From JAICJJ01 sp039809985 (lineage in GTDB: Bacteria; Chloroflexota; Chloroflexia; Thermomicrobiales; UBA6265), in contig JBDHWC010000011.1 of assembly GCA_039809985.1 (NCBI GenBank), positions 1 to 44,532 of the forward strand: a DNA stretch of 44,532 bases, written 5' to 3'. A program made the position numbers and the translations under genes. This document shows positions 18,230 through 25,884 of this stretch, piece by piece. Each line of letters opens with the position of its first letter. The stretch's first letter is position 1. The notes below the pieces were generated by a model. That model was not told the DNA's origin. It worked only from the letters and a program-made list of their open reading frames with translations, and did not search any database.

Positions 18230-19035
18230 GCGGCGCGGCAACGGGGTCGTCCAGCGGCCGAACCCGGCTCGACGAGGCGCTGGTCGCCGCCGGCCTGGCC
18301 GAGACGCGATCGAAGGCGCGGGCGCTGATCCTGGCCGGCGACGTGCGCGTCAATGGCGCCAGGATCGACCGGGCCGGGGCTCCCGTCCGCCCGGCGGACA
18401 CGCTCGAGCTTGCCGACAAGCCCCGTTTCGCCAGCCGGGGGGGCGAGAAGCTCGACGCGGCGCTGGCGGCGTTCGACATCGAAGTCCGCGGACAGGTGGC
18501 GGCGGACTTCGGGGCGAGCACGGGCGGCTTCACCGACTGCCTCCTGCAGCGCGGCGCGACGAAGGTCTACGCGCTCGACGTCGGTTACGGCCAGTTGGTG
18601 GAACGGGTGCGAACGGACCCGCGGGTGGTGGTGCTCGACCGGACGAACGTGCGGCATCTGGAGGCACTGCCGGAGCCGGTCGACCTTGTGACCGTCGACG
18701 TGTCGTTCATCTCGCTCGGTCTGGTCCTGCCGGCGGCGGCGCGAGTGCTGCGGCCGGGGGGAACGTGCGTCCCGTTGGTCAAGCCGCAGTTCGAGGCGGG
18801 ACGGCGGGACATTGGCAAGGGGGGAGTCGTCCGTGACGCCGCCGTCCACGAGCGCGTCCTGCGTCAGGCGCTCGAGGCGGCGCGGACGGCGGGGTTCGGC
18901 GCGCTTGGGCTGATCGCGTCCCCGTTGCTGGGGCCCGCCGGCAACCGCGAGTTCCTCGCCCATCTGGTGCTCGGGGCGGTCGGTGCGTCGGACGACGCGT
19001 TGGTCGCCGCGGCCTTGGGCGAGGTGTGCGAGTGA
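18226..19035 (+). CDS. tlyA: TlyA-family rRNA 2'-O-methyltransferase
   Basis: A 269-aa protein. An N-terminal S4 RNA-binding domain (RLDEALVAAGLAETRSKARALILAGDVRVNG) is followed by an FtsJ/RrmJ-like Rossmann methyltransferase with the SAM loop DFGASTGGFTDCLLQRGA, the DVSFISL strand and VKPQFEAG. In characterised TlyA the substrate is a ribose in 16S and/or 23S rRNA, which affects capreomycin susceptibility; some homologues are annotated as haemolysins on weak evidence. The ATG overlaps the ruvC stop by 4 bp (ATGA). Confidence 0.9.
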   Translation: MSGAATGSSSGRTRLDEALVAAGLAETRSKARALILAGDVRVNGARIDRAGAPVRPADTLELADKPRFASRGGEKLDAALAAFDIEVRGQVAADFGASTGGFTDCLLQRGATKVYALDVGYGQLVERVRTDPRVVVLDRTNVRHLEALPEPVDLVTVDVSFISLGLVLPAAARVLRPGGTCVPLVKPQFEAGRRDIGKGGVVRDAAVHERVLRQALEAARTAGFGALGLIASPLLGPAGNREFLAHLVLGAVGASDDALVAAALGEVCE

Positions 19036-19790
19036 CACTGGAGCGGCCGTTCGACGATCTGCGAGCGGCCCTGGGTTCGCCACGGGGCCGAGTCGAGGAC
19101 CCGTCGGCGTCGTTGCGTCTCGACCCGAACCGGCTGGCCCGGACCGGCATCCCGGAAGTGATCATGGCCGATCGGAAGCCGCCCGACACGGTGGTGGCCG
19201 CCCTGCGGGCGCAGGCGGCGTTTGCCGGCCGGGCGCTCGCCAGTCGGGTTCCGCCCGACAGCGCCGAGGTCATCGTCGCCGCGCTCGCCGATTCGCACGA
19301 CGTGACGGTCGACCCGATCGCGAGAGCGGTCGTGGTCGCCCTGCCGGGCAGAGCCGTGATTGAGACCGGGGGTGTCGTCGGGGTGGTCGCCGCGGGCACC
19401 TCCGACCGCCCGATCGCGGCTGAGGCGGCGCTGATGGCGCGCGAGATGGGGGCGTCGGTGCGCGAACTGCACGACGTCGGGGTGGCGGGGCTGCACCGGC
19501 TGCTCGGCCCGTTGGAGCAGATGCTCGAGGACGGGATCGATGTGCTGGTGGTGGCGGCGGGCATGGACGGGGCCCTGCCGTCGGTTGTCGCCGGTCTGGT
19601 GCCGGTGCCGGTGATCGGGCTGCCGACCTCCGTCGGCTACGGGCATGGCGGGGGCGGGGCCGGTGCGCTGACGACGATGCTGCAGTCGTGCGCGCCGGGG
19701 TTGGCGGTGGTCAACATCGACAACGGCATCGGCGCCGGGGCGACCGCCGCGCTGATCGCGAACCGGGCGGCGTCGGGACGGCGCGGCTAG
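19032..19790 (+). CDS. larB: Nickel-pincer cofactor synthesis protein LarB
   Basis: A 252-aa AIR-carboxylase-like protein. LarB carboxylates and hydrolyses nicotinic acid adenine dinucleotide in the first step of the nickel-pincer nucleotide made for lactate racemase-type enzymes. Visible are VVGVVAAGTSDRPIAAEAALMA, VVAAGMDGALPSVVAGLV and the C-terminal MLQSCAPGLAVVNIDNG block with the conserved Cys. The GTG at 19032 overlaps the tlyA stop (GTGA) and has GAGGTG upstream; a GTG two codons earlier is possible. LarC and LarE, needed for later steps, are not in the window. Confidence 0.9.
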   Translation: MTLERPFDDLRAALGSPRGRVEDPSASLRLDPNRLARTGIPEVIMADRKPPDTVVAALRAQAAFAGRALASRVPPDSAEVIVAALADSHDVTVDPIARAVVVALPGRAVIETGGVVGVVAAGTSDRPIAAEAALMAREMGASVRELHDVGVAGLHRLLGPLEQMLEDGIDVLVVAAGMDGALPSVVAGLVPVPVIGLPTSVGYGHGGGGAGALTTMLQSCAPGLAVVNIDNGIGAGATAALIANRAASGRRG

Positions 19791-19824
19791 CGATGGCGTT
19801 GATTTCCCCTCTGCACGGCATTGA

Positions 19825-19857
19825 TTGACGGCATCGTGTTCCCCCTCCACAATTGTG
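19825..19857 (+). promoter_or_regulatory. Promoter and palindrome upstream of the secreted hydrolase gene
   Basis: TTGACG (19825-19830), 17 bp, CACAAT (19848-19853). The -10 overlaps the perfect 10-bp palindrome CACAATTGTG (19848-19857), a possible operator. Confidence 0.5.
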
Positions 19858-19906
19858 CACCCAACAAGATTGGATCTGCCATCCGTGCCGTGGAGGGGAG
19901 AGGTCG

Positions 19907-21505
19907 ATGTCCGCGGGGTCTCGGCGGTTCGCGCTGGTGTCGCTCCTCGCCTTGACGCTCGCCGGCTTCCCGGTGGGAATTGCCAAGACGACGCCGACCG
20001 AGGGGATCGTGTTCGGCACCGTGCCGATTGCGTGGCAGGCGTGCGACGAGGCGCCCGTCGCCGGCTTGGAGTGCGCGGTCTACACGGTGCCGCTCGACTA
20101 CCGCGATCCGTCCGGGACGACCATCCAGCTCGCCCTGCGGCGGATGCCCGCCACCGGCGCACACCGGGTGGGGACGCTCTTCTTCAACCCGGGCGGGCCG
20201 GGTGGCACCGGAACCGGTCAGTTCGTCGAGTGGCTGGGCCAGTTCCCGCCGGCAGTGCGCGCGCGGTTCGACATAGTCAGCTGGGACCCGCGCGGGGTCG
20301 GGGAGTCGACGGCGGTGCAGTGCTTCGCCAGTCCCGAGGCCGAAGGCGCGGTGCTGGGCCGCGTCGGGGCGTTCCCCGTCACGTTTGTCGAGCAGGCCGC
20401 GTTCGTCACGACGTGGCGGACGTTCGCCGACGCGTGCGCCGCCGCCCAGCCCGACCTGCTGGCCCATGTGTCGACCGCCGACACGGCGCGTGATCTCGAA
20501 CAACTGCGCATCGCGTCGGGCGGCGAGGACCTGAACTACTGGGGCGTCTCCTACGGCACGTTCCTTGGCGCGACCTACGCCAACCTCTTCCCGGCCCACA
20601 TCCGGACGCTCGTCCTTGACGGCAATCTCTCGCCGCTTGCGTGGACGGCGAACGGCGACCCGAGCCCGCAGCAGACCATCGGCCAGCGGATCGGCTCCCA
20701 GCAGGCGCCCGAAGTGTTCGCCCTGTTCCTCCAATTCTGCACCGCGGCGGGCCGGGAAGCGTGTCCCTTCGCCGAGTCAAGCGTCGATCTCACCACGAGG
20801 AAGTGGGAGGATTTGCTCAACCGGCTCAGTCAGGGGCCGGTCACCATCCAGACGGCGAACGGACCGCGCGCCATGGATCTGAGCACACTCGTTGGACAGA
20901 TCGACAACAGTCTCGACATCGTTTGGCCGATTCCCGGCGCTTCGGGATGGCCGGCCACCGGCGCAGCGATGCAAATGATCTACGAAGCAGCGAACGCGCC
21001 GGCTGTCGCGTCCTCCCCAGTCCCGGACGAAGGGCCGGCCAGCCCGACGGCATCAACGCAATCGTACGCCGGGCCGGAGCAGGCACTGGCAGTCACCTGC
21101 GGCGACACGGCCAGCCCGTCCCTCGAGCGCCTGCCGTCGCTCGCCGCGGAAAGCCAGCTCGAGGCCGGGTACTTCGGGCTGTCAACGCTCTACAACGACT
21201 ACCCGTGCACCTTCTGGGGCGTTGCCGCCGCTGATCCGTATACGGGACCGTGGGACACGCCGTTGAGCGCGAATCCGTTGATCGTGAACACGACGCACGA
21301 CCCGTCGACGCCGATGCAGAACGCCGAGCAGATGGCCGAGCTGCTCCCGGGTGCGGTCCTGCTGCGCGTCAACGGCTACGGGCACACGTCATTGCTCAAC
21401 ACGAGCACCTGCGCCGACGAGCTGATCAGCGCGTACCTGACCGAAACCAAGTTGCCATTGCCGGACACGTGGTGCGCGCAGGATCGCCAGCCGTTCCAGA
21501 ACTGA
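19907..21505 (+). CDS. Secreted alpha/beta-hydrolase, tripeptidyl aminopeptidase type
   Basis: A 532-aa exported serine hydrolase of the TAP/SlpD-like group, probably cleaving N-terminal tripeptides or related substrates outside the membrane. The N-terminus RRFALVSLLALTLAGFPVGIA is a signal peptide. Then come FFNPGGPGGTG (oxyanion region), DPRGVGES, the nucleophile Ser215 in GVSYG, Asp465 (THDPSTP) and His493 (GYGHTSLL). The C-terminal TAP domain includes the expected CADELISAYL. A Ser/Pro-rich loop occurs near residues 365-385. The ATG is preceded by GGAGGGGAGAGG; the TTG in the same frame 54 bp upstream lies at the promoter. It stands alone with its own promoter. Proline iminopeptidase-like activity is an alternative. 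Confidence 0.88.
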   Translation: MSAGSRRFALVSLLALTLAGFPVGIAKTTPTEGIVFGTVPIAWQACDEAPVAGLECAVYTVPLDYRDPSGTTIQLALRRMPATGAHRVGTLFFNPGGPGGTGTGQFVEWLGQFPPAVRARFDIVSWDPRGVGESTAVQCFASPEAEGAVLGRVGAFPVTFVEQAAFVTTWRTFADACAAAQPDLLAHVSTADTARDLEQLRIASGGEDLNYWGVSYGTFLGATYANLFPAHIRTLVLDGNLSPLAWTANGDPSPQQTIGQRIGSQQAPEVFALFLQFCTAAGREACPFAESSVDLTTRKWEDLLNRLSQGPVTIQTANGPRAMDLSTLVGQIDNSLDIVWPIPGASGWPATGAAMQMIYEAANAPAVASSPVPDEGPASPTASTQSYAGPEQALAVTCGDTASPSLERLPSLAAESQLEAGYFGLSTLYNDYPCTFWGVAAADPYTGPWDTPLSANPLIVNTTHDPSTPMQNAEQMAELLPGAVLLRVNGYGHTSLLNTSTCADELISAYLTETKLPLPDTWCAQDRQPFQN

Positions 21506-21598
21506 CGCGTCGCTGCCCGGCGTCCCGGTGCGGCCAGAACTGTTCGTGCGGGGCCGGCCGTGGGTCGGACACTCGGGCACTGGCCGACAGCCAGCGCG

Positions 21599-22537
21599 CT
21601 ACTGGGCTGTGGCCCGGCGAACGAGTTCGGCTGCCACGTCGTCCGGGGTGCGAAGCCCCGCGTCGATGTCGGCGAACGCAGCCGACAGCCAGCCGGTGCC
21701 GGATTCCGCGGCGTGCCGGAGGACCGGGACGGAGGCCTCGCCGACCTCGCGGGCAGCGGCGAGACGGTCGCGGTTGCCGGGGTGCCGGCCGAGCCAAGCG
21801 CGATGCGCGTCCAGAGTATCGGCCAGCGCGGCTATGCCCGCACCCTCGGTCGCGATCGTTGGCATGACGGGCCGTCGCCAAGCGTCTGGATCGTCGGGGT
21901 GGCTTCGCCCAAGGTCCCTCAGTTGCCGCTGAACGTCGGCGGAGCCCGGCAGGTCGCCCTTGTTGACGACCAGGATGTCGCCGATCTCCAGAATGCCGGC
22001 CTTGATCGCCTGCACGCCGTCGCCAAGCCCCGGAACCTGCACCACGACGACGGTGTCGGCAAGACCGGCGATGTCGACGCCGTCCTGTCCGGTGCCGACG
22101 GTCTCGACGAGGACGATCGGGAAGCCGGCTGCGCCGAGCAGGCGCACCACCCGTCGGGTGGCGGTCGCGAGGCCGCCGCTCGCCCCGCGGGAGGCCATGC
22201 TGCGGAAGTAGACGTCCGCGTCCCGGTGCCGGTCGCTCATCCGGATGCGGTCGCCGAGGACGGCCCCGCCGGTGACCGGACTGCTCGGGTCGACCGCGAC
22301 GACCGCGACTCGCTGCCCGCGCTGCCGCAGTTCACCGACGAGCGCGTTGACGAGGGAACTCTTGCCGGAGCCGGGCGGGCCGGTGATCCCGACCACGTGG
22401 GGCCGACCGGACCGGGCCGCGAGCCGACGCAGCGCGTCGATCCCGGCCGGGTCGCCGTTCTCGACCAAGGTGAGGAGGCGGGGCAGGGCGCGCGGGTCGC
22501 CGGCGTCCAAGCGGGCGACGAGGTCGGCGCCGGTCAC
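21599..22537 (-). CDS. meaB: Methylmalonyl-CoA mutase-associated GTPase MeaB
   Basis: A 312-aa G3E-family P-loop GTPase that gates cobalamin loading and protects methylmalonyl-CoA mutase. GPPGSGKSSLVNAL is the P-loop, followed by AVDPSSPVTGGAVLGDRIRM, the ETVGTGQ Walker-B region and the NKGD guanine-binding motif. The C-terminal helical dimerisation arm is present. The GTG start overlaps the mutase small-subunit stop by 4 bp, consistent with its chaperone role for that enzyme. Sometimes annotated ArgK, an older and probably wrong name. Confidence 0.95.
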   Translation of the reverse strand: MTGADLVARLDAGDPRALPRLLTLVENGDPAGIDALRRLAARSGRPHVVGITGPPGSGKSSLVNALVGELRQRGQRVAVVAVDPSSPVTGGAVLGDRIRMSDRHRDADVYFRSMASRGASGGLATATRRVVRLLGAAGFPIVLVETVGTGQDGVDIAGLADTVVVVQVPGLGDGVQAIKAGILEIGDILVVNKGDLPGSADVQRQLRDLGRSHPDDPDAWRRPVMPTIATEGAGIAALADTLDAHRAWLGRHPGNRDRLAAAREVGEASVPVLRHAAESGTGWLSAAFADIDAGLRTPDDVAAELVRRATAQ

Positions 22538-22974
22538 GAGGTCGGCGCGGCGTCGCGGTTCGGGGCGTGCTCGCGCAGGTAGTCGGCGACCGCGGCGAAC
22601 GAGGTGCCGGGCCCGAACACCTCGGAGACGCCCATCGCCTTGACGGTGCCGATGTCCTCTTCCGGGATCGTGCCGCCCGCGACCACCAGCACGTCGTCGA
22701 CGCCCTGATCGCGCAGGGCAGCCATGATGCGGGGGAAGATCGCGAGGTGCGCTCCCGAGAGGATCGAAACGCCGACGACGTCGACGTCCTCCTGCAGCGC
22801 GGCGCTGGCGATCATCTCCGGGGTCTGGAACAGGCCGGTGTAGACCACCTCGAAGCCGGCGTCGCGCAGCCCGCGGGCCATCACCTTCGCCCCGCGGTCG
22901 TGCCCGTCGAGGCCGGGTTTGGCGATCAGGACCCGGATCGGGGAGCGGCGGGGCGGGGCGACCGGGTCAGGCAT
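22534..22974 (-). CDS. mcmA2: Methylmalonyl-CoA mutase cobalamin-binding subunit
   Basis: A 146-aa stand-alone B12-binding domain. The base-off/His-on motif D-G-H-D-R-G is at residues 23-28, with H25 the expected cobalt ligand. SILSGAH and AGGTIPEEDI complete the fold. This is the small subunit of a split mutase interconverting methylmalonyl-CoA and succinyl-CoA, or of a related isobutyryl/ethylmalonyl-CoA mutase. The large catalytic subunit is not in the window. It overlaps hbd by 8 bp and meaB by 4 bp. Confidence 0.92.
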   Translation of the reverse strand: MPDPVAPPRRSPIRVLIAKPGLDGHDRGAKVMARGLRDAGFEVVYTGLFQTPEMIASAALQEDVDVVGVSILSGAHLAIFPRIMAALRDQGVDDVLVVAGGTIPEEDIGTVKAMGVSEVFGPGTSFAAVADYLREHAPNRDAAPTS

Positions 22975-23884
22975 AGGCGTGGAACCCGCGGCCGCTCTTG
23001 CGGCCGAGGCGGCCGGCGGCGACCAGCCGTCGGAGGAGGGGGGCGGCGCGGTACTTGTCGTCGCCGAAGTCGCGGTGCAGGGTGTCGAGGATGTCGAGGC
23101 AGACGTCGAGGCCGATCAGGTCGGCGAGGGCGAGCGGCCCCATCGGGTGGTTCGCGCCGAGCTTCATCGTGGCGTCGATCGCGTCGGCGGTGGCCACGCC
23201 GTCAGCGAGGCAGAAGACGGCCTCGTTGATCATCGGCAGCAGCACGCGGTTGACGACGAACCCGGGCGAGTCGTTGACCAGCACCGGTTCCTTGCCGATG
23301 GCGCGCGCGAACGCCGTCGCCCGCTCCACGGTCGGCTCGGACGACTGCAAGGCCCGCACCACCTCGACCAGCGGCAGGAGCGGCACCGGGTTGAAGAAGT
23401 GGAGGCCGACGAACCGCTCGGGGTTCGTGACCGCCGCCGCGAGCTTGGTGACCGAAATCGACGACGTGTTGGAGGCGAGAATTGCGGTCGGCCGACAGCG
23501 GCGCGACAGTTCCGCGAAGAGGGCGAGCTTGGTCTCGAGGTGCTCGAAGACGGCCTCGATCGCGAGGTCGACATCGGCGGCGGTGGTCAGGTCAGGGGCG
23601 GGAACCAGCCGTGCGGCATAGGCAGCAGCCTGCGCCTCGGTGATGCGTCCCTTGGCCACGCCCCGGGCCCATTGATCGCGGACGATGGCGACGCCGCGCT
23701 CGAGGCCGGCGGCGTCGACGTCGTGGATGGCGGTGTCGAAGCCGTGCTCGGCAACGACTTGGGCGATGCCCCGGCCCATCGTGCCCGCGCCGACCACCAG
23801 CACCCGGCGGACGCCGTGCTCAGCTTGCTTGCTTGTCTCCTGATCGCTGGCCAACGCGGTTCCCGTCCCTGCTGCGCCGTTCAC
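22967..23884 (-). CDS. 3-hydroxyacyl-CoA (3-hydroxybutyryl-CoA) dehydrogenase
   Basis: A 305-aa NAD(P)-dependent enzyme oxidising 3-hydroxyacyl-CoA, of the single-domain Hbd/PaaH type. The Rossmann motif VGAGTMGRGIA, NTSSISVTKLA, HFFNPVPLLPLVEV (catalytic His), DSPGFVVNRVL and GANHPMGPLALADLIGLD are all present. About 25 polar residues precede the Rossmann strand. The GTG start has no good ribosome-binding site but lies 6 bp after the yhhQ stop. Clustering with mutase genes suggests fatty-acid, butyrate or ethylmalonyl-type carbon metabolism. Confidence 0.93.
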   Translation of the reverse strand: MNGAAGTGTALASDQETSKQAEHGVRRVLVVGAGTMGRGIAQVVAEHGFDTAIHDVDAAGLERGVAIVRDQWARGVAKGRITEAQAAAYAARLVPAPDLTTAADVDLAIEAVFEHLETKLALFAELSRRCRPTAILASNTSSISVTKLAAAVTNPERFVGLHFFNPVPLLPLVEVVRALQSSEPTVERATAFARAIGKEPVLVNDSPGFVVNRVLLPMINEAVFCLADGVATADAIDATMKLGANHPMGPLALADLIGLDVCLDILDTLHRDFGDDKYRAAPLLRRLVAAGRLGRKSGRGFHAYA

Positions 23885-23890
23885 GGCAGT

Positions 23891-24616
23891 TTAGCGAACG
23901 GCGTCCGGGGTCGCCGCGTCCCCGACCCGGAACGGGTTGAAATCGGTGTCGCGGTCGTAGACGTCGACGCCCTCGCTCCGCTTCAGGTTGCCGACGATGA
24001 GATAGGTGAGCGGGGTGAAGAGCACCTCGACGCCGACCTTGAAGACGTAGTTCGAGATGAAGACGGCCAAGAGCAGGTCGTTCGGCAGCACCCCGGCAAA
24101 GGCGACCGTGAGGAAGATGAAGGTGTCGATCGCCTCGCCGACCAAGGTCGAGGAGATGGTCCGGGTCCAGAGCCAGCGGCCCTCGGTCAGCACCTTCATC
24201 CGGGCGAGGACGACGCTGTTGGCGAACTCCCCGACCCAGTAGGCGGCGAGGCTGGCGAGGACGATCCGCGGCGTCTGGCCGAGGATGGCATGGTAGGCGG
24301 GGGCCAGTTCGTAGCCGGGCGCGGCGGGCAGGACGTCGATCAGCCAGAAGACGAGGGCGGCGACCGCGATCCAGCCGAAGCCGATCCAGATCACCCGCCG
24401 CGCCCGGCGGAAGCCGTACACCTCGGTCAGGATGTCGCCGAAGATGTAGGAGAGCGGGAAGAGGACGGTGCCGCCGTCGAACTGGAGCGGGCCGATCTGC
24501 ACGATCTTGGTCGAGGCCACGTTCGAGATCAGCAGGACCGCGACGAACGATGCCGTGATCAGGTCGAGGTGTCGGAACCGCAGCCCGGGGCGGTCGTCGA
24601 CGGGGCGAACGCTCAC
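23891..24616 (-). CDS. yhhQ: Queuosine precursor transporter (YhhQ family)
   Basis: A 241-aa membrane protein with about six TM segments. Family motifs are LLISNVASTKIVQIGPLQFDGG (about residues 28-49), FPLSYIFGDILTEVYGFRRARRVIW and ISSTLVGEAIDTFIFLTVAF. Characterised members import preQ0/preQ1 for queuosine synthesis. tgt, which inserts the precursor into tRNA, lies 1.3 kb away on the other strand, supporting this assignment. The GTG overlaps the pth stop by 4 bp. Confidence 0.92.
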   Translation of the reverse strand: MSVRPVDDRPGLRFRHLDLITASFVAVLLISNVASTKIVQIGPLQFDGGTVLFPLSYIFGDILTEVYGFRRARRVIWIGFGWIAVAALVFWLIDVLPAAPGYELAPAYHAILGQTPRIVLASLAAYWVGEFANSVVLARMKVLTEGRWLWTRTISSTLVGEAIDTFIFLTVAFAGVLPNDLLLAVFISNYVFKVGVEVLFTPLTYLIVGNLKRSEGVDVYDRDTDFNPFRVGDAATPDAVR

Positions 24617-25212
24617 GTCGGCGCGTTGGCCGTCGCCGGCGCGGGGTCGGCGGTCACCTTCCGGTTGCAGCGGTTCATGGCGAGGGTGACGCCCTCGTCG
24701 GCCCAGGCGAGAACGCAGTCGGCGGCGGCGGCGACCACTACGGCCAGCTCGGCTTCCTCGGCGGCAGAGAAGCGGGAGAGGACTTGGGCGGTCGCGGACG
24801 AGGGGCCGCGGCCGATGCCGACCCGGAGCCGCGCGATCTGCTTGCTGCCGAGTTGCTCGATGATGTGGCCGAGGCCGTTGTGGCCGCCGGAGCCGCCGTC
24901 GGCCCGCATCCGGATGGTGCCGAACGGGATGTCGAGGTCGTCGAGCACGACGATCACGTTCTCGCGCGGCACCCGGTACCAGCTCATGACTTCACGCACC
25001 GGGTGGCCGCTCAGGTTCATGTACGTCTGCGGCTTGACGAGGACGACTTTCTCGCCGTTGCGCGAGCCTTCCGCCAACTCGGACTTGAAGCGAGGACGGG
25101 CCGGCGTCGCGCCGATCGCGCGGCCGACCGCGTCGGCGACCATGAAGCCGAGGTTGTGCCGGGTGGCCGCGTACTCGCGCCCCGGGTTGCCGAGACCGAC
25201 GACGACTTTCAC
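24613..25212 (-). CDS. pth: Peptidyl-tRNA hydrolase
   Basis: A 199-aa enzyme that frees tRNA from prematurely released peptidyl-tRNA. VKVVVGLGNPGREYAATRHNLGF holds the catalytic His19; QTYMNLSG, LDDLDIPFGTIRMR and GGHNGLGHI follow. The GTG at 25212 gives the family N-terminus. The frame runs 41 codons further upstream but that covers the divergent promoter region. The C-terminal tail after about residue 185 is Ala/Pro-rich. First gene of pth-yhhQ-hbd-mcmA2-meaB. Confidence 0.95.
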   Translation of the reverse strand: MKVVVGLGNPGREYAATRHNLGFMVADAVGRAIGATPARPRFKSELAEGSRNGEKVVLVKPQTYMNLSGHPVREVMSWYRVPRENVIVVLDDLDIPFGTIRMRADGGSGGHNGLGHIIEQLGSKQIARLRVGIGRGPSSATAQVLSRFSAAEEAELAVVVAAAADCVLAWADEGVTLAMNRCNRKVTADPAPATANAPT

Positions 25213-25253
25213 GCGAACGCCACTGCTCCGGAACCGGGGGGCGACAGGGGGAG

Positions 25254-25262
25254 TGCTATACT
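25254..25262 (+). promoter_or_regulatory. Extended -10 of the tatA/B promoter
   Basis: TGCTATACT, with TATACT at 25257-25262, inside GCTATACTCC. The leader to the ATG at 25338 would be about 68 nt. A - strand TGG-CACAAT at 25271-25279 may serve pth. Confidence 0.6.
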
Positions 25263-25337
25263 CCGCCGCGATTGTGCCACGTTGCAGCCCGCTTCTGTCG
25301 CGCCCAGCGACCGCCGACGCGATGAGGTTCCCCAAGC

Positions 25338-25865
25338 ATGTTCGGCATCGGTTACCAGGAGATGTTCTTGATCGTGGTGGCCGCGATGGTCATCTTCGGA
25401 CCGAAGCGACTGCCGGAAGTGGCGGGGCAGCTCGGGCGGTGGGTCCGCGAGTTCCGCAAGATGACCGCCGACCTGACCGGCGAGTTCGAGAAGACCTTCG
25501 CCGAGGTTGACGAGATCAAGGAGTCGTTCCGCAAGGAACTGACCGGAGTGATGGACGAGGTCGACGCGGTCGGCAAGAGCGTCGCCAAGGACCTCAACGC
25601 GCCCACCAGCGGCAAGAAGATCGCCAAGGCGAACGGCACCTCCGGCAACGGCAAGGGCAAGCACGGGCTGGCCGACACGGTGCCGCTGGCGACCAAGACC
25701 GACCCGCTCTCCGACGTCTCCCTGCTCGACGACACGTGGGTCAAGCCGGTGCGCACGCCGATGGTGAGCGCGAACGGGTCGAGCCACAACGAGGCGGACG
25801 CCGCCGCCGCGATGGACCGCGTGCGCCAGCGTCGGGCGAAGGCCGGCTACGGCCGCCGCGCCTGA
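25338..25865 (+). CDS. tatA: Twin-arginine translocase subunit TatA/TatB
   Basis: A 175-aa single-span protein. MFGIGYQEMFLIVVAAMVIFGPKRLPEVAGQLG is the Tat signature: a short N-terminal TM helix, the FGPKRLPE hinge and an amphipathic helix. A long charged, probably helical and disordered tail follows. The glutamate in the TM region and the tail length fit TatB as well as TatA, so the subtype is uncertain. It forms the twin-arginine export pore with TatC, which is not in the window. Confidence 0.9.
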   Translation: MFGIGYQEMFLIVVAAMVIFGPKRLPEVAGQLGRWVREFRKMTADLTGEFEKTFAEVDEIKESFRKELTGVMDEVDAVGKSVAKDLNAPTSGKKIAKANGTSGNGKGKHGLADTVPLATKTDPLSDVSLLDDTWVKPVRTPMVSANGSSHNEADAAAAMDRVRQRRAKAGYGRRA

Positions 25866-25884
25866 CCGCCGCCCCTTGTCACCA

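Noticed and set aside
21506..21598. Terminator between the secreted hydrolase and meaB
   Set aside because: Only short 5-bp stems with long loops (GTCGG/CCGAC) are visible; not enough to call.
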